From W589 sp964611805 (GTDB lineage: Bacteria; Chloroflexota; Dehalococcoidia; Dehalococcoidales; Fen-1064): a stretch of 12,386 bases of DNA. Shown here piece after piece: positions 6,572-12,386 of this stretch. The stretch covers positions 1 to 12,386 of the forward strand of contig CAZTBG010000056.1 of assembly GCA_964611805.1 (NCBI GenBank), written 5' to 3'. The notes under the pieces were generated by a model. That model saw only the letters and a program-made list of their open reading frames with translations. It was not told the origin of the DNA and did not search any database. The translations under genes were made by a program, and so were the position numbers. Each line of letters begins with the position of its first letter. The first letter of the stretch is position 1.

Positions 6572-7101
6572 TACGCCCAGTTCCCGCCTTTTTGAGTGTC
6601 CAGTCCCCGGTGCACCCCATGCAGGTAGTCTATCTGACCCGCGTGCAGGGCAACCTCGGTGATGAGGTGGGCCAGAATCTTGCCCGTTGTCTGTTCAGGG
6701 CGGTCGGGACGGGGTACCTCAGGCAGCATTTCCGGGGTAAGGGACTCAAGAAAGGCCAGTGTATTCTCATGCACTGCACTGGCATAACCACGGAGGTCTT
6801 CCAGCTTTGGTACCGGCCAGGCCTTTAGCTGTTCTTCCGTATAGCCGAAACCAATCTCTCTGGCCGGGATACCCAGCCTCTCCTTCCAGCCCTGGGTCGT
6901 GTAGACCCAGGTTGTGTGCCGGATAACGGAGTTTATCCAGACGTCCTCCACCCGGGCAACATGCCACAGAATAAAGGCGATGCTGTTGCAGTGCGGTGCC
7001 GGTGACCAGGCAATCTCCTCCTGGGTCAGGCCGTCCGTTGCCTCGGTCAGATACCTCCAGCTCTCGTTAAGAGACCTTATGAGGAGTTCTTTTACTTCCA
7101 T
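6571..7101 (-). CDS. DinB / DUF664-like four-helix metal-binding protein
   Basis: 176 residues, a normal length for the DinB superfamily of cytoplasmic four-helix-bundle metal proteins, which includes thiol-dependent transferases and stress-induced proteins of unknown function. His47 in SIAFILWHVARVEDVW fits the first metal ligand. The C-terminal helix HLITEVALHAGQIDYLHGV supplies His153 and possibly Glu149, where classical DinB proteins have His-x3-His; this Glu/His arrangement resembles the DUF664 branch. No enzyme activity can be assigned. ATG 7099-7101 is preceded by AAAGGA eight bases upstream on the minus strand. It lies downstream of the small membrane protein and the M29 peptidase on the same strand and may be cotranscribed with them. 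Confidence 0.88.
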   Translation of the reverse strand: MEVKELLIRSLNESWRYLTEATDGLTQEEIAWSPAPHCNSIAFILWHVARVEDVWINSVIRHTTWVYTTQGWKERLGIPAREIGFGYTEEQLKAWPVPKLEDLRGYASAVHENTLAFLESLTPEMLPEVPRPDRPEQTTGKILAHLITEVALHAGQIDYLHGVHRGLDTQKGGNWA

Positions 7102-7114
7102 TCATGTAATCCTT

Positions 7115-7171
7115 TCACAACTTAATAATAGGCTGTCCATCCTTATAGAGCGGTTCAATGTCCGCATGGAT
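7115..7171 (-). pseudogene. Putative remnant of an M29 aminopeptidase C-terminus
   Basis: In the frame not used by the overlapping membrane-protein gene, the minus strand reads IHADIEPLYKDGQPIIKL and then stops (7115-7117). Aligned without gaps to the C-terminus of the intact peptidase (IRVDDELLYKDGKFVIDF), nine of eighteen residues are identical, with ELLYKDG against EPLYKDG as the core. The corresponding DNA, 7133-7171 against 7615-7653, matches at 26 of 39 positions. The frame is closed by a stop about 25 codons upstream of this segment and has no start, so it is not a gene. It overlaps the last bases of the small membrane-protein gene, which sits between the two copies. The match is short, hence the moderate confidence. 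Confidence 0.4.
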
Positions 7172-7547
7172 TCCGACGCCGATGTTTATCCTGTCTTGCC
7201 CGCCGTCGCCAACTGGCCAGCGCCTGCTGTCTGGCCCGCTCGTCTACCTCGATATATGTTTCAGGGGGTGGTTCTTCCTGCATGCCCTCGTCTTCAACAA
7301 AGGTGATACCAAAAGCCTTCCGGAGCAAGGCATAGATGAGTAAGAGGAACCCAATCAGGAACGGGAAGATGGCAGAATAGATTAGACTGCCCATGTCAGG
7401 CATAAAAGACAGCCCGACTAATATACCACCGATGATGAAACAGATAACAGGTCCCCTGAAAGGGTGTTTTGAAAGCCAGCGGTTCAGTCCATTCATCAAG
7501 GGTATCATGTGCCCCTCCAGCCGGGGGTCCATGCCTTGCCAGGCCAC
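7155..7547 (-). CDS. Small two-helix membrane protein, unknown function
   Basis: Not recognised. Read from GTG 7545-7547 it has 130 residues; AAGGAGG (7556-7562) lies eight bases before this start. A second in-frame start, ATG 7506-7508, has GGAGGGG just upstream and would give 117 residues, so the start is open between the two. The protein has two hydrophobic segments, about 33-49 (PVICFIIGGILVGLSFM) and 55-75 (IYSAIFPFLIGFLLLIYALL), then an acidic stretch (VEDEGMQEEPPPETYIEVDE) and a strongly basic tail (RRRARQDKHRRR). Its stop and last codons overlap the putative M29 remnant in another frame, so the basic tail may be recently acquired coding sequence. It lies between the M29 peptidase and the DinB-like gene on the same strand. 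Confidence 0.7.
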   Translation of the reverse strand: MAWQGMDPRLEGHMIPLMNGLNRWLSKHPFRGPVICFIIGGILVGLSFMPDMGSLIYSAIFPFLIGFLLLIYALLRKAFGITFVEDEGMQEEPPPETYIEVDERARQQALASWRRRARQDKHRRRNPCGH

Positions 7548-7593
7548 TGTTCAGCCCTCCTTTTTCCGGTTAGCGGAGCCCTGCATATCGACT

Positions 7594-8706
7594 TTATTTG
7601 AAATCGATAACAAACTTTCCGTCCTTGTAAAGCAGCTCGTCATCCACCCGGATTTCGCCGCTATCACGCAGGTCGCAGATGAGGTCCCAGTGGATGGCCG
7701 ACTGGTTCTGGCTGCCGGTCTCGGGGTAGCCGACTCCGAGCGCCATGTGGAAGCTGCCGTTGATTTTCTCGTCGAACAGTATCTGGCGGGTGAAGCGGGT
7801 GATACCCTCATTGGTGCCGATGGCAAACTCCCCGACACGCCGGGAACCTTCATCGGTATCGATTGTTTTCTGGAGGAAGTCCTCGTTCTTGTCGGCGGTG
7901 GCTTTGACAACACGCCCTCCCTCGAACCAGAGTCGGGCGCCGGTGACTTCCCGGCCACCGTAGATAGCCGGGTAGGAGAAGCAGACGTGCCCCTCGACAC
8001 TGTCTTCTACCGGTCCGGTGAAGACCTCGCCGTCCGGCATATTATAGGTACCGTTACAGTTTTCAAAGGTGCGGCCAGCGACGCTCAGGCGGAGGTCGGT
8101 CTCCGGTCCGATGACATGTACCCGTTCTCTGCCCTTGAGCCATTCGACTATTTTCTGCTGCCAGGCAGAAAACCGCCGCCAGTACCCTATCGGGTCGTCC
8201 ATGTCGGGCATGCAGGCGCCGTAGACGAAGTCCTCGTACTCGCTGAGGCTCATTTCGGCGTCCTGGGCGCAGGCATTGGTCGGGAATATGGTTACCGTCC
8301 AGCGCAGCTCGCCGGCCGCCGAGCGTCGCATGAACGTCTGCATCAGCTCGGTGCGTGCCTGACTGCGTAATACCATCTTGGCAGGGTCAACAGCGGAGAG
8401 CGCCTTGGTATTTTCTTCGGCAGAGATGGCGATACGGACATCATAGGTCTCCATAATCAGCTTCAGGGGCTCGGGTACATGCTGCAACTGCTCATCGGAG
8501 GCGTAACGGAAGAGTAGCTCATCTATCCCGGTAAGTCGCGGTATTAGCAAGGGGTGTCCTCCGGCCTGGAGCACCCTGCCGTAGACCTCCCTCACCAGCG
8601 GCCCGGCGTTGGTATCGCCATCTATAAGTACTCTGTCCCCAGGCTTTACCGCCACGGAGTAGTTGACCAGCAGGTCGGCCAGTTTCTCAATTCTTTGGTC
8701 TGTCAT
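7594..8706 (-). CDS. M29 family aminopeptidase (thermophilic metalloprotease family)
   Basis: A cytoplasmic dinuclear metallo-aminopeptidase that removes N-terminal residues from peptides; 370 residues, slightly short for the AmpS/AmpT/PepS family. The expected metal ligands are visible in order: Glu227 (PDGEVFTGP), Glu293 (VGEFAIGTN), His320 (GSFHMALG), and His339 with Asp341 (AIHWDLICD). The family signature ILFDEKINGSFHMALG is intact. I chose ATG 8704-8706 because AGGAG lies about seven bases upstream. The frame stays open 29 codons further, but that extension contains the predicted promoter and looks like a shadow. It heads a minus-strand series with a small membrane protein and a DinB-like gene, with gaps of 46 and 53 bases. 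A decayed copy of its tail may lie at 7115-7171. Confidence 0.94.
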   Translation of the reverse strand: MTDQRIEKLADLLVNYSVAVKPGDRVLIDGDTNAGPLVREVYGRVLQAGGHPLLIPRLTGIDELLFRYASDEQLQHVPEPLKLIMETYDVRIAISAEENTKALSAVDPAKMVLRSQARTELMQTFMRRSAAGELRWTVTIFPTNACAQDAEMSLSEYEDFVYGACMPDMDDPIGYWRRFSAWQQKIVEWLKGRERVHVIGPETDLRLSVAGRTFENCNGTYNMPDGEVFTGPVEDSVEGHVCFSYPAIYGGREVTGARLWFEGGRVVKATADKNEDFLQKTIDTDEGSRRVGEFAIGTNEGITRFTRQILFDEKINGSFHMALGVGYPETGSQNQSAIHWDLICDLRDSGEIRVDDELLYKDGKFVIDFK

Positions 8707-8749
8707 TAGTAACTCCTGATTCACCGAATTCTTCACCGAGGCTGGGCAA

Positions 8750-8778
8750 ATTGTAGCACCTGCCGTGCATAGTATCAA
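8750..8778 (-). promoter_or_regulatory. Sigma-70-type promoter for the M29 aminopeptidase gene
   Basis: On the minus strand TTGATA (8773-8778) and TACAAT (8750-8755) are separated by exactly 17 bases, with five of six consensus bases at the -10 and four of six at the -35, plus a TGC extended -10. Transcription would start near 8743, about 37 bases before the ATG and upstream of its ribosome binding site. This is the best promoter match in the window. Confidence 0.72.
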
Positions 8779-8793
8779 CGTGAGAACGGCCAC

Positions 8794-8911
8794 TAATCTT
8801 TATTAAACGTTAACGAAACCTTTATGAAATATTTAGATTTTTTACGCCCGTCTTTATGTTTGCGTGTTAGATTGAGAGTAAGTTTAGTTAGGGGGGTAAG
8901 GGAGGCAACTC
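8794..8911 (+). other. AT-rich leader region upstream of the small basic protein gene
   Basis: A noticeably AT-rich gap between the divergent M29 and small-protein genes. It contains the perfect eight-base dyad CGTTAACG (8808-8815) and runs of T. A possible promoter is TTGCGT (8860-8865), 17 bases, TTTAGT (8883-8888), each only a partial match; a TTAGAT at 8867-8872 is an alternative -10. The strong ribosome binding site GGGAGG lies at its right end (8900-8905). Confidence 0.3.
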
Positions 8912-9013
8912 ATGGAGAGTTTCGTGATAAAGGGAAAAGCCAAGACAGTATTCAAGCTGGTTGAGATGCTGGCCAAGGCGGAGAAGACCGAGCGAAAAGG
9001 GAAGAAGAAGTAG
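8912..9013 (+). CDS. Small basic protein, 33 residues, unknown function
   Basis: Not recognised. A short frame from ATG 8912 to TAG, preceded by GGGAGG with six bases to the ATG, one of the best ribosome binding sites in the window. The peptide begins MESFVIKGKAKTVFKLVEML and ends in ERKGKKK. It has ten Lys, one Arg and four Glu, and the middle (about 10-28) can be drawn as an amphipathic helix. There is no Cys, no signal peptide and no membrane segment. It is a single-gene unit: divergent from the M29 gene, with an AT-rich leader, and closed by a strong terminator 32 bases after the stop. The isolated unit with strong signals supports a real gene; a nucleic-acid- or ribosome-binding role is only a guess from charge. 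Confidence 0.6.
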   Translation: MESFVIKGKAKTVFKLVEMLAKAEKTERKGKKK

Positions 9014-9045
9014 TACCAGCGTAAATCCAACGGCTCATAACGACA

Positions 9046-9083
9046 AAAGCGGGCCGGAATTCCGGCCCGCTTTATTTATTGCT
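9046..9083. terminator. Strong bidirectional intrinsic terminator
   Basis: A perfect 28-base palindrome (9046-9073) built on GCGGGCCGG/CCGGCCCGC around AATT, with AAA/TTT at its ends. On the plus strand it is followed by TTTATTTATT; on the minus strand by TTTTG. It lies between the converging small-protein gene and pckA and can stop transcription from both sides. Confidence 0.92.
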
Positions 9084-9109
9084 TCCAGTGGAAATTACCG
9101 CCGGTGGGT

Positions 9110-10702
9110 TCATTCAAAGACTTTGCGGATATCGGGGTGCAGGGCATCACCCACCTTCTCGATAGCGGCCCGGCGGAGCCTGTTTACCTCAATCATCTCA
9201 TCCTCGAACTCAGTTGCTGAACAGAGCCGCTCGGGATGAAAGTAGATATCGTCTACCGCTCTGACTGCTGCCGGCACCTGAAATCCGGTAGGAGAATTGA
9301 CCCAGTCCTCCAGCCCTCCCCTCAGCAGGGAGTCCAGGATGCCCAGGGTGTGTTCCAGCTTGATGTCGATATAGCTGTTCCCCTGACTGATGGCGCCGGT
9401 GTTGAGTATGTAATACTGCATGTTGGGCAGACCGCGTATTATCTCATAAAACCGGTTGGCGTGGTCGGCCCAGCTGCCGGCGACAAACGGGTCATAGAAG
9501 AACTCGGTGCGTAGCTTTCCGGCCCTGGTCGGGTCGCCAGCCGATGATTCCATGGCCTGCCCCAGTACCATAAAGGCGACCGCCTGCCGTATGTTCAGCC
9601 TGGCCAGCGCTGGCATGGAGGGCTGCCGGGTAATGAGGATAAGGTTGTCCACTTTTTCGACATCGATGAACGGGCTGGTGTGCATGAAGTCCCTTCTCTG
9701 AATGACAGCCCGGCCATTGGAGGTACTGTTCAAGTCGTAAAAGTTGAAGTCGCCGTCGTCACCCACAAAGATATTCTCACCGAACGTCGCCGGCCGGAGC
9801 AGTCCGTAATATATCTCCTCCTGCTCTCCGGGGTTGACGTTCTCTGTCTTGACATAAAGGCCACCAAGCTCGAAACCGTGAAAGGAGCCGTCCGGCATCA
9901 AGGTACCGCCGTCGTCCTGCACCAGCCAGGACTGCTCCCTCCCTTTCCGTGCCAGGGCCCGTCCGGTGGTGGTGGTCTTTCCGTTGGCGCTGAGGGCTAC
10001 CAGCAGTGAACGCGTTCTCCGATAGTCACCGTGAGAAGACTGTAAGAAGTCCTCACGACAGCCGGCGTGCAGGAAGATGCCGCCCCGTTTTGTTTTGGCT
10101 ACCCAGTCCTCGGCGGCAAACACGCCTTTCTTGTACTCGCCGATATAGTTGCTGTTACGGACAATCTTGATAACCCGACCGTCTTCGAGCATAGCCAGTC
10201 TGATGGTGATGTCTTTCTCCGGGAGTGGTTTGGACTTGTTTTTCTCAAAGGCCTTGTCTTTGAACATAACGATTTCATAATCTGGCTGTTTGACCTCTCC
10301 CTTTGTTGGGATAAACAGGTTCTTCCCCCCGAAGGCAACATGAGCAAACTCCTCGGGGACTGTCAGCCTGACCACGGTGTTACTGTCTTTATTACCAACG
10401 ATTCTGTCTATTGAGATAAGCTTTTTCAGGCCGAGGACCTCCTCGGCCTGTGTTAGCAGTTCTCGTTCGACCCTGCCGAAGGGATGGTCAACGCTGTTGT
10501 GGGTAAACATGGCAGCCCGTGAAGAAGGCTCGCTCCTGGCCACCAGACTACCGTACCTGGTGCGTCGGACATCGGGTTCCCTCTCAGTCAGCCGCTCAAG
10601 CTCCTCGTCGCCGGGATTGTGCTCCAACCGCCCTTCTTCCTGCGCTTTTGTTCTGATTCGTTCAATAGTCTGAGCGAACTGCTGTAAGTCGAATTTTGGC
10701 AC
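9110..10702 (-). CDS. pckA: Phosphoenolpyruvate carboxykinase (ATP), divergent
   Basis: Cytoplasmic interconversion of oxaloacetate plus ATP and PEP plus CO2, linking the C4 pool to gluconeogenesis. It has 530 residues, normal for the ATP-dependent class. Compared with E. coli PckA from memory, the core aligns well: SNYIGEYKKGVF (184-195) matches SYVGEMKK, giving Tyr186 and the Mn-binding Lys192; LHAG gives His212; QDDGG gives Asp263/Asp264; NGRAVIQ gives Arg331; and YILNTG (431-436) is retained. Two motifs are unusual. The P-loop reads ALSANGKTT (236-244) instead of GLSGTGKTT, and the N-terminal GRSPKDK substrate motif is not recognisable, with only ARSEPSSR (55-62) at the matching place. 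A related kinase with another substrate is therefore not fully excluded. The GTG start has AAGGGGG six bases upstream. A TATAAT-containing promoter precedes it, and it ends at the shared strong terminator. Confidence 0.82.
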   Translation of the reverse strand: MPKFDLQQFAQTIERIRTKAQEEGRLEHNPGDEELERLTEREPDVRRTRYGSLVARSEPSSRAAMFTHNSVDHPFGRVERELLTQAEEVLGLKKLISIDRIVGNKDSNTVVRLTVPEEFAHVAFGGKNLFIPTKGEVKQPDYEIVMFKDKAFEKNKSKPLPEKDITIRLAMLEDGRVIKIVRNSNYIGEYKKGVFAAEDWVAKTKRGGIFLHAGCREDFLQSSHGDYRRTRSLLVALSANGKTTTTGRALARKGREQSWLVQDDGGTLMPDGSFHGFELGGLYVKTENVNPGEQEEIYYGLLRPATFGENIFVGDDGDFNFYDLNSTSNGRAVIQRRDFMHTSPFIDVEKVDNLILITRQPSMPALARLNIRQAVAFMVLGQAMESSAGDPTRAGKLRTEFFYDPFVAGSWADHANRFYEIIRGLPNMQYYILNTGAISQGNSYIDIKLEHTLGILDSLLRGGLEDWVNSPTGFQVPAAVRAVDDIYFHPERLCSATEFEDEMIEVNRLRRAAIEKVGDALHPDIRKVFE

Positions 10703-10731
10703 CGTTAACCCCCTTCGCTTCTCGATATATA

Positions 10732-10759
10732 ATTATATCAATAATATTAGGATTGTTCA
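10732..10759 (-). promoter_or_regulatory. Candidate promoter for pckA
   Basis: On the minus strand there is a perfect -10 TATAAT (10732-10737), preceded after 16 bases by TGAACA (10754-10759), four of six consensus bases. The start would fall near 10725, about 22 bases before the GTG codon. The surrounding stretch is strongly AT-rich, so a chance TATAAT is possible. Confidence 0.45.
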
Positions 10760-10829
10760 CCTTTTCATCATGCTTCTTGCGATTCCAGCCGGATAAACCA
10801 CTACCGAGCAGAGCTACATAAAGGCCTAC

Positions 10830-10861
10830 TTGAAGCGCCAGCGAATTCTAATGTAGAATTC
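10830..10861 (+). promoter_or_regulatory. Candidate promoter with an operator-like perfect dyad over its -10
   Basis: TTGAAG (10830-10835), 18 bases, TAGAAT (10854-10859; five of six consensus bases) form a plausible promoter toward the QueG-like gene. The -10 lies inside a perfect inverted repeat with eight-base arms, GAATTCTA (10843-10850) and TAGAATTC (10854-10861), separated by ATG. Such a position is typical for a repressor operator. Transcription would start near 10866, leaving a leader of about 100 bases. Confidence 0.45.
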
Positions 10862-10906
10862 AGTTAGCCAGAATAAATGAGTGGCGTTTGGTCATTTGTA
10901 GACCTC

Positions 10907-10925
10907 AGGCTGGTATTACCAGCCT
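10907..10925 (+). promoter_or_regulatory. Perfect nine-base dyad in the leader of the QueG-like gene
   Basis: AGGCTGGTA and TACCAGCCT are exact reverse complements separated by a single T. The one-base spacer suits a protein-bound operator half-site pair better than a tight RNA hairpin, although a shorter stem with a five-base loop could form in RNA. It lies 41 bases before the ATG, upstream of the ribosome binding site. Confidence 0.45.
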
Positions 10926-10966
10926 AATCTATTTTGGTAGGGATATTGCTTTAGGGAGGGTAGGTA

Positions 10967-11881
10967 ATGCTGTCGCCGGAGGAAAGGGAGCGGTTTCGCA
11001 AGGACCCGGCGACGACGCTCGAACAGGTAATCAAGGCTTTTGTTAGAAACAGCCCCTTGAACCGGATGCCGGCTACCCGTGAACTCGCCATCTTTGACGA
11101 GCCGCTAATAAGGTTTGCCGATGGCAATGACCCTCTCTATACGGAGTATAAAACAATTATCGACCCCAGCCACCTTACTCCTCACGAAGCACTGGCACAA
11201 TCCCTGGGTAAGAGCCCCGGTGTCCTGCCGTCAAGTCTTTTTGTGGTGAGCTGGGTGCTGCCGATTATGGAGAAGACCCGCATCTCGAATCGACGTGAGA
11301 CGCGAGTGCCTTCGCGGCGCTGGTCACATACCCGGTACTACGGCGAGAAGTTCAATAACGAGGTTCGGAGGCACGTCGTCGAGGTCCTTACTGAGGTGGG
11401 CGCACTGGCGGTAGCGCCGATGCTTCAGCCATATTTCCGGACATCGGCCAATGAGAAGGTCGGTCTCTTTTCCAACTGGTCAGAGCGGCACAGTGCCTAT
11501 GTGGCCGGTCACGGCACTTTCAGTCTGTCCGATGGCTTTATCACCGAGCGTGGTATCGCCCACCGCTGCGGTAGTGTTGTCACCGACCTGCCCCTCTCCC
11601 CAAGTCCGAGGGTCTATGACAGGCCGTTCTCGAACTGCCTGTTCTACGTGGACGGTAGCTGCCGGGCATGCATCGAACGCTGTCCTGCCGGGGCTATCAC
11701 GGAGCAGGGGCACGACAAGATGAGGTGCATGGGCTACCTGCGCCAGATTGGCTACCTGCCGATGCCGGAAACGTACGATGATGAGACCAGTGTGGCAGGC
11801 TGTGGACTGTGCCAGACAGATGTCCCCTGCGAGTACAGCATCCCGGCCAAAATCGGGGAAATGAGGAGGGGTGGCCAGTAG
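10967..11881 (+). CDS. QueG-like (epoxyqueuosine reductase-related) double [4Fe-4S] protein
   Basis: 304 residues, similar to or a little shorter than QueG. The central GHGTFSLSDGFITERGIAHRCGSVVTDLPL (181-210) corresponds to the segment that in QueG and reductive dehalogenases belongs to the cobalamin-binding fold. A ferredoxin-like part follows: C224-x7-C232-x2-C235-x3-C239-P, then C254, C279-x2-C282-x5-C288. Compared with QueG (CxxCxxCxxxCP and CxxCxxxCP), the first Cys is displaced upstream and the last spacing is two residues longer. There are no C-terminal HEAT repeats and no Tat signal, so it is a cytoplasmic relative and not a respiratory dehalogenase. The substrate is unknown; no other queuosine gene is in the window. 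Start ATG 10967 has AGGGAGGG six bases upstream. A GNAT gene follows after 23 bases. Confidence 0.85.
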   Translation: MLSPEERERFRKDPATTLEQVIKAFVRNSPLNRMPATRELAIFDEPLIRFADGNDPLYTEYKTIIDPSHLTPHEALAQSLGKSPGVLPSSLFVVSWVLPIMEKTRISNRRETRVPSRRWSHTRYYGEKFNNEVRRHVVEVLTEVGALAVAPMLQPYFRTSANEKVGLFSNWSERHSAYVAGHGTFSLSDGFITERGIAHRCGSVVTDLPLSPSPRVYDRPFSNCLFYVDGSCRACIERCPAGAITEQGHDKMRCMGYLRQIGYLPMPETYDDETSVAGCGLCQTDVPCEYSIPAKIGEMRRGGQ

Positions 11882-11904
11882 TGTGGCGGGCAGGGGTACA
11901 TAAC

Positions 11905-12386
11905 ATGCTCAGAAAATGCTGTCACGAAGACGCCGACAGGATATATCAGATAATCAACGAGGCTGCTAAAGCCTACGAAGGCGCTATCCCCGATGACTGC
12001 TATCACCAGCCTTACATGCCCGCCGACGAGTTGCGGCGTGAGATGGCACGGGTCGTTTTCTACGGATGGGAAGCGGATGGTGAGCTGGTGGGGGTAATGG
12101 GGCTTGAAACTATCATAGATACTACCCTTATCCGGCATGCCTACGTGTTACCTCAGTGGCAGAAGCAGGGGATAGCCAGCCGATTGCTGGAGCACCTGAA
12201 GGGCCTGACGGAGACCCCGCAATTGCTCGTGGGCACGTGGGCGGATGCGACCTGGGCGCTCGATTTCTACCAGAGGCGCGGCTTCCGGTTCCTGCCGGAC
12301 AAGGACAGGCTGCTTGAGACCTACTGGGACATACCACGGCGCCAGATTGAGACCTCGGTGGTGCTGGGTTTGGAGATGGAAGGGGA
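11905..12386 (+). CDS. GNAT family N-acetyltransferase (3' end outside window)
   Basis: The frame opens at ATG 11905, with AGGGG eight bases upstream, and continues to the right edge without a stop: 160 residues visible, about the full length of a simple GNAT protein. Motif A, YVLPQWQKQGIASRLLEHL (80-98), contains the Q-x-x-Q/G-x-G/A acetyl-CoA pyrophosphate loop as QKQGIA. Motif B is ALDFYQRRGFRFLPD (118-132). The N-terminal helix DADRIYQIINEAAKAYEG is typical of the family. It transfers an acetyl group from acetyl-CoA to an amine; the acceptor is unknown. It lies 23 bases after the QueG-like gene on the same strand and is probably cotranscribed, which does not by itself indicate a shared pathway. 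Confidence 0.9.
   Translation, partial: MLRKCCHEDADRIYQIINEAAKAYEGAIPDDCYHQPYMPADELRREMARVVFYGWEADGELVGVMGLETIIDTTLIRHAYVLPQWQKQGIASRLLEHLKGLTETPQLLVGTWADATWALDFYQRRGFRFLPDKDRLLETYWDIPRRQIETSVVLGLEMEG

Noticed and set aside
7393..8370. A 325-codon open frame on the plus strand
   Set aside because: It is antisense to the M29 aminopeptidase, which carries all family motifs; the frame is a by-product of its codon pattern and resembles no known protein.
8707..8793. An N-terminal extension of the M29 aminopeptidase by 29 codons
   Set aside because: The stretch contains the predicted TTGATA-17-TACAAT promoter and the ribosome binding site for the ATG at 8706; family members start at the chosen position.
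11752..12138. A 128-codon minus-strand frame across the QueG-like and GNAT genes
   Set aside because: The plus strand carries clear family motifs for both genes; the minus frame has no recognisable content.

Overview
The window is a 12.4 kb piece of a chromosome of moderate GC content, densely coded and with short intergenic gaps. The gene content suggests an anaerobic or deep-branching bacterium of the Chloroflexota, most likely Dehalococcoidia. This is inferred from a class V aminotransferase directly before a long serA with an ACT domain, a DUF1015 gene nearby, M29 aminopeptidase, ATP-type PEP carboxykinase, and a QueG-like double [4Fe-4S] protein. There is no 16S or other marker in the window, so the taxonomic call is tentative. 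No tRNA, rRNA, CRISPR array, transposase or integrase was found, and no gap between genes exceeds 300 bases.

Layout. (1) 1-2245, plus strand: the end of a serine-pyruvate/alanine-glyoxylate type aminotransferase, then serA, a serine biosynthesis or interconversion pair. (2) 2246-4057, plus strand: a hairpin and candidate promoter, a crotonase-family enzyme with PaaG-like rather than hydratase-like catalytic residues, then an eight-helix membrane protein resembling the sensor half of a histidine kinase. (3) 4082-5395, minus: a DUF1015 protein. (4) 5396-5673: a nested palindromic repeat in the divergent gap, followed by (5) 5674-6549, plus: an EamA/DMT exporter, possibly read from a leaderless transcript. 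(6) 6571-8706, minus: M29 aminopeptidase, a small two-helix membrane protein and a DinB-like protein in series, driven by a strong sigma-70-type promoter before the peptidase. (7) 8912-9013, plus: a 33-residue very basic small protein with an excellent ribosome binding site and a strong terminator shared with (8) pckA on the minus strand (9110-10702). (9) 10703-10966: a divergent regulatory gap with two perfect dyads. (10) 10967-12386, plus: a QueG-like iron-sulphur protein followed by a GNAT acetyltransferase that runs off the window.

The most unusual observation is a recurring architecture. At two places (3150-3203 and 7115-7171) there is a short out-of-frame remnant that matches the C-terminal end of the neighbouring intact gene (DUF1015 and the M29 peptidase respectively). 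In each case a single membrane-protein gene sits between the intact gene end and its displaced copy. This suggests either insertion of small cassettes at gene 3' ends with duplication of the tail, or decay of tandem paralogues.

The genes mostly serve central carbon and amino-acid metabolism (serine synthesis, PEP/oxaloacetate interconversion, peptide turnover, acyl-CoA chemistry). There is no sign of a defence or phage island.
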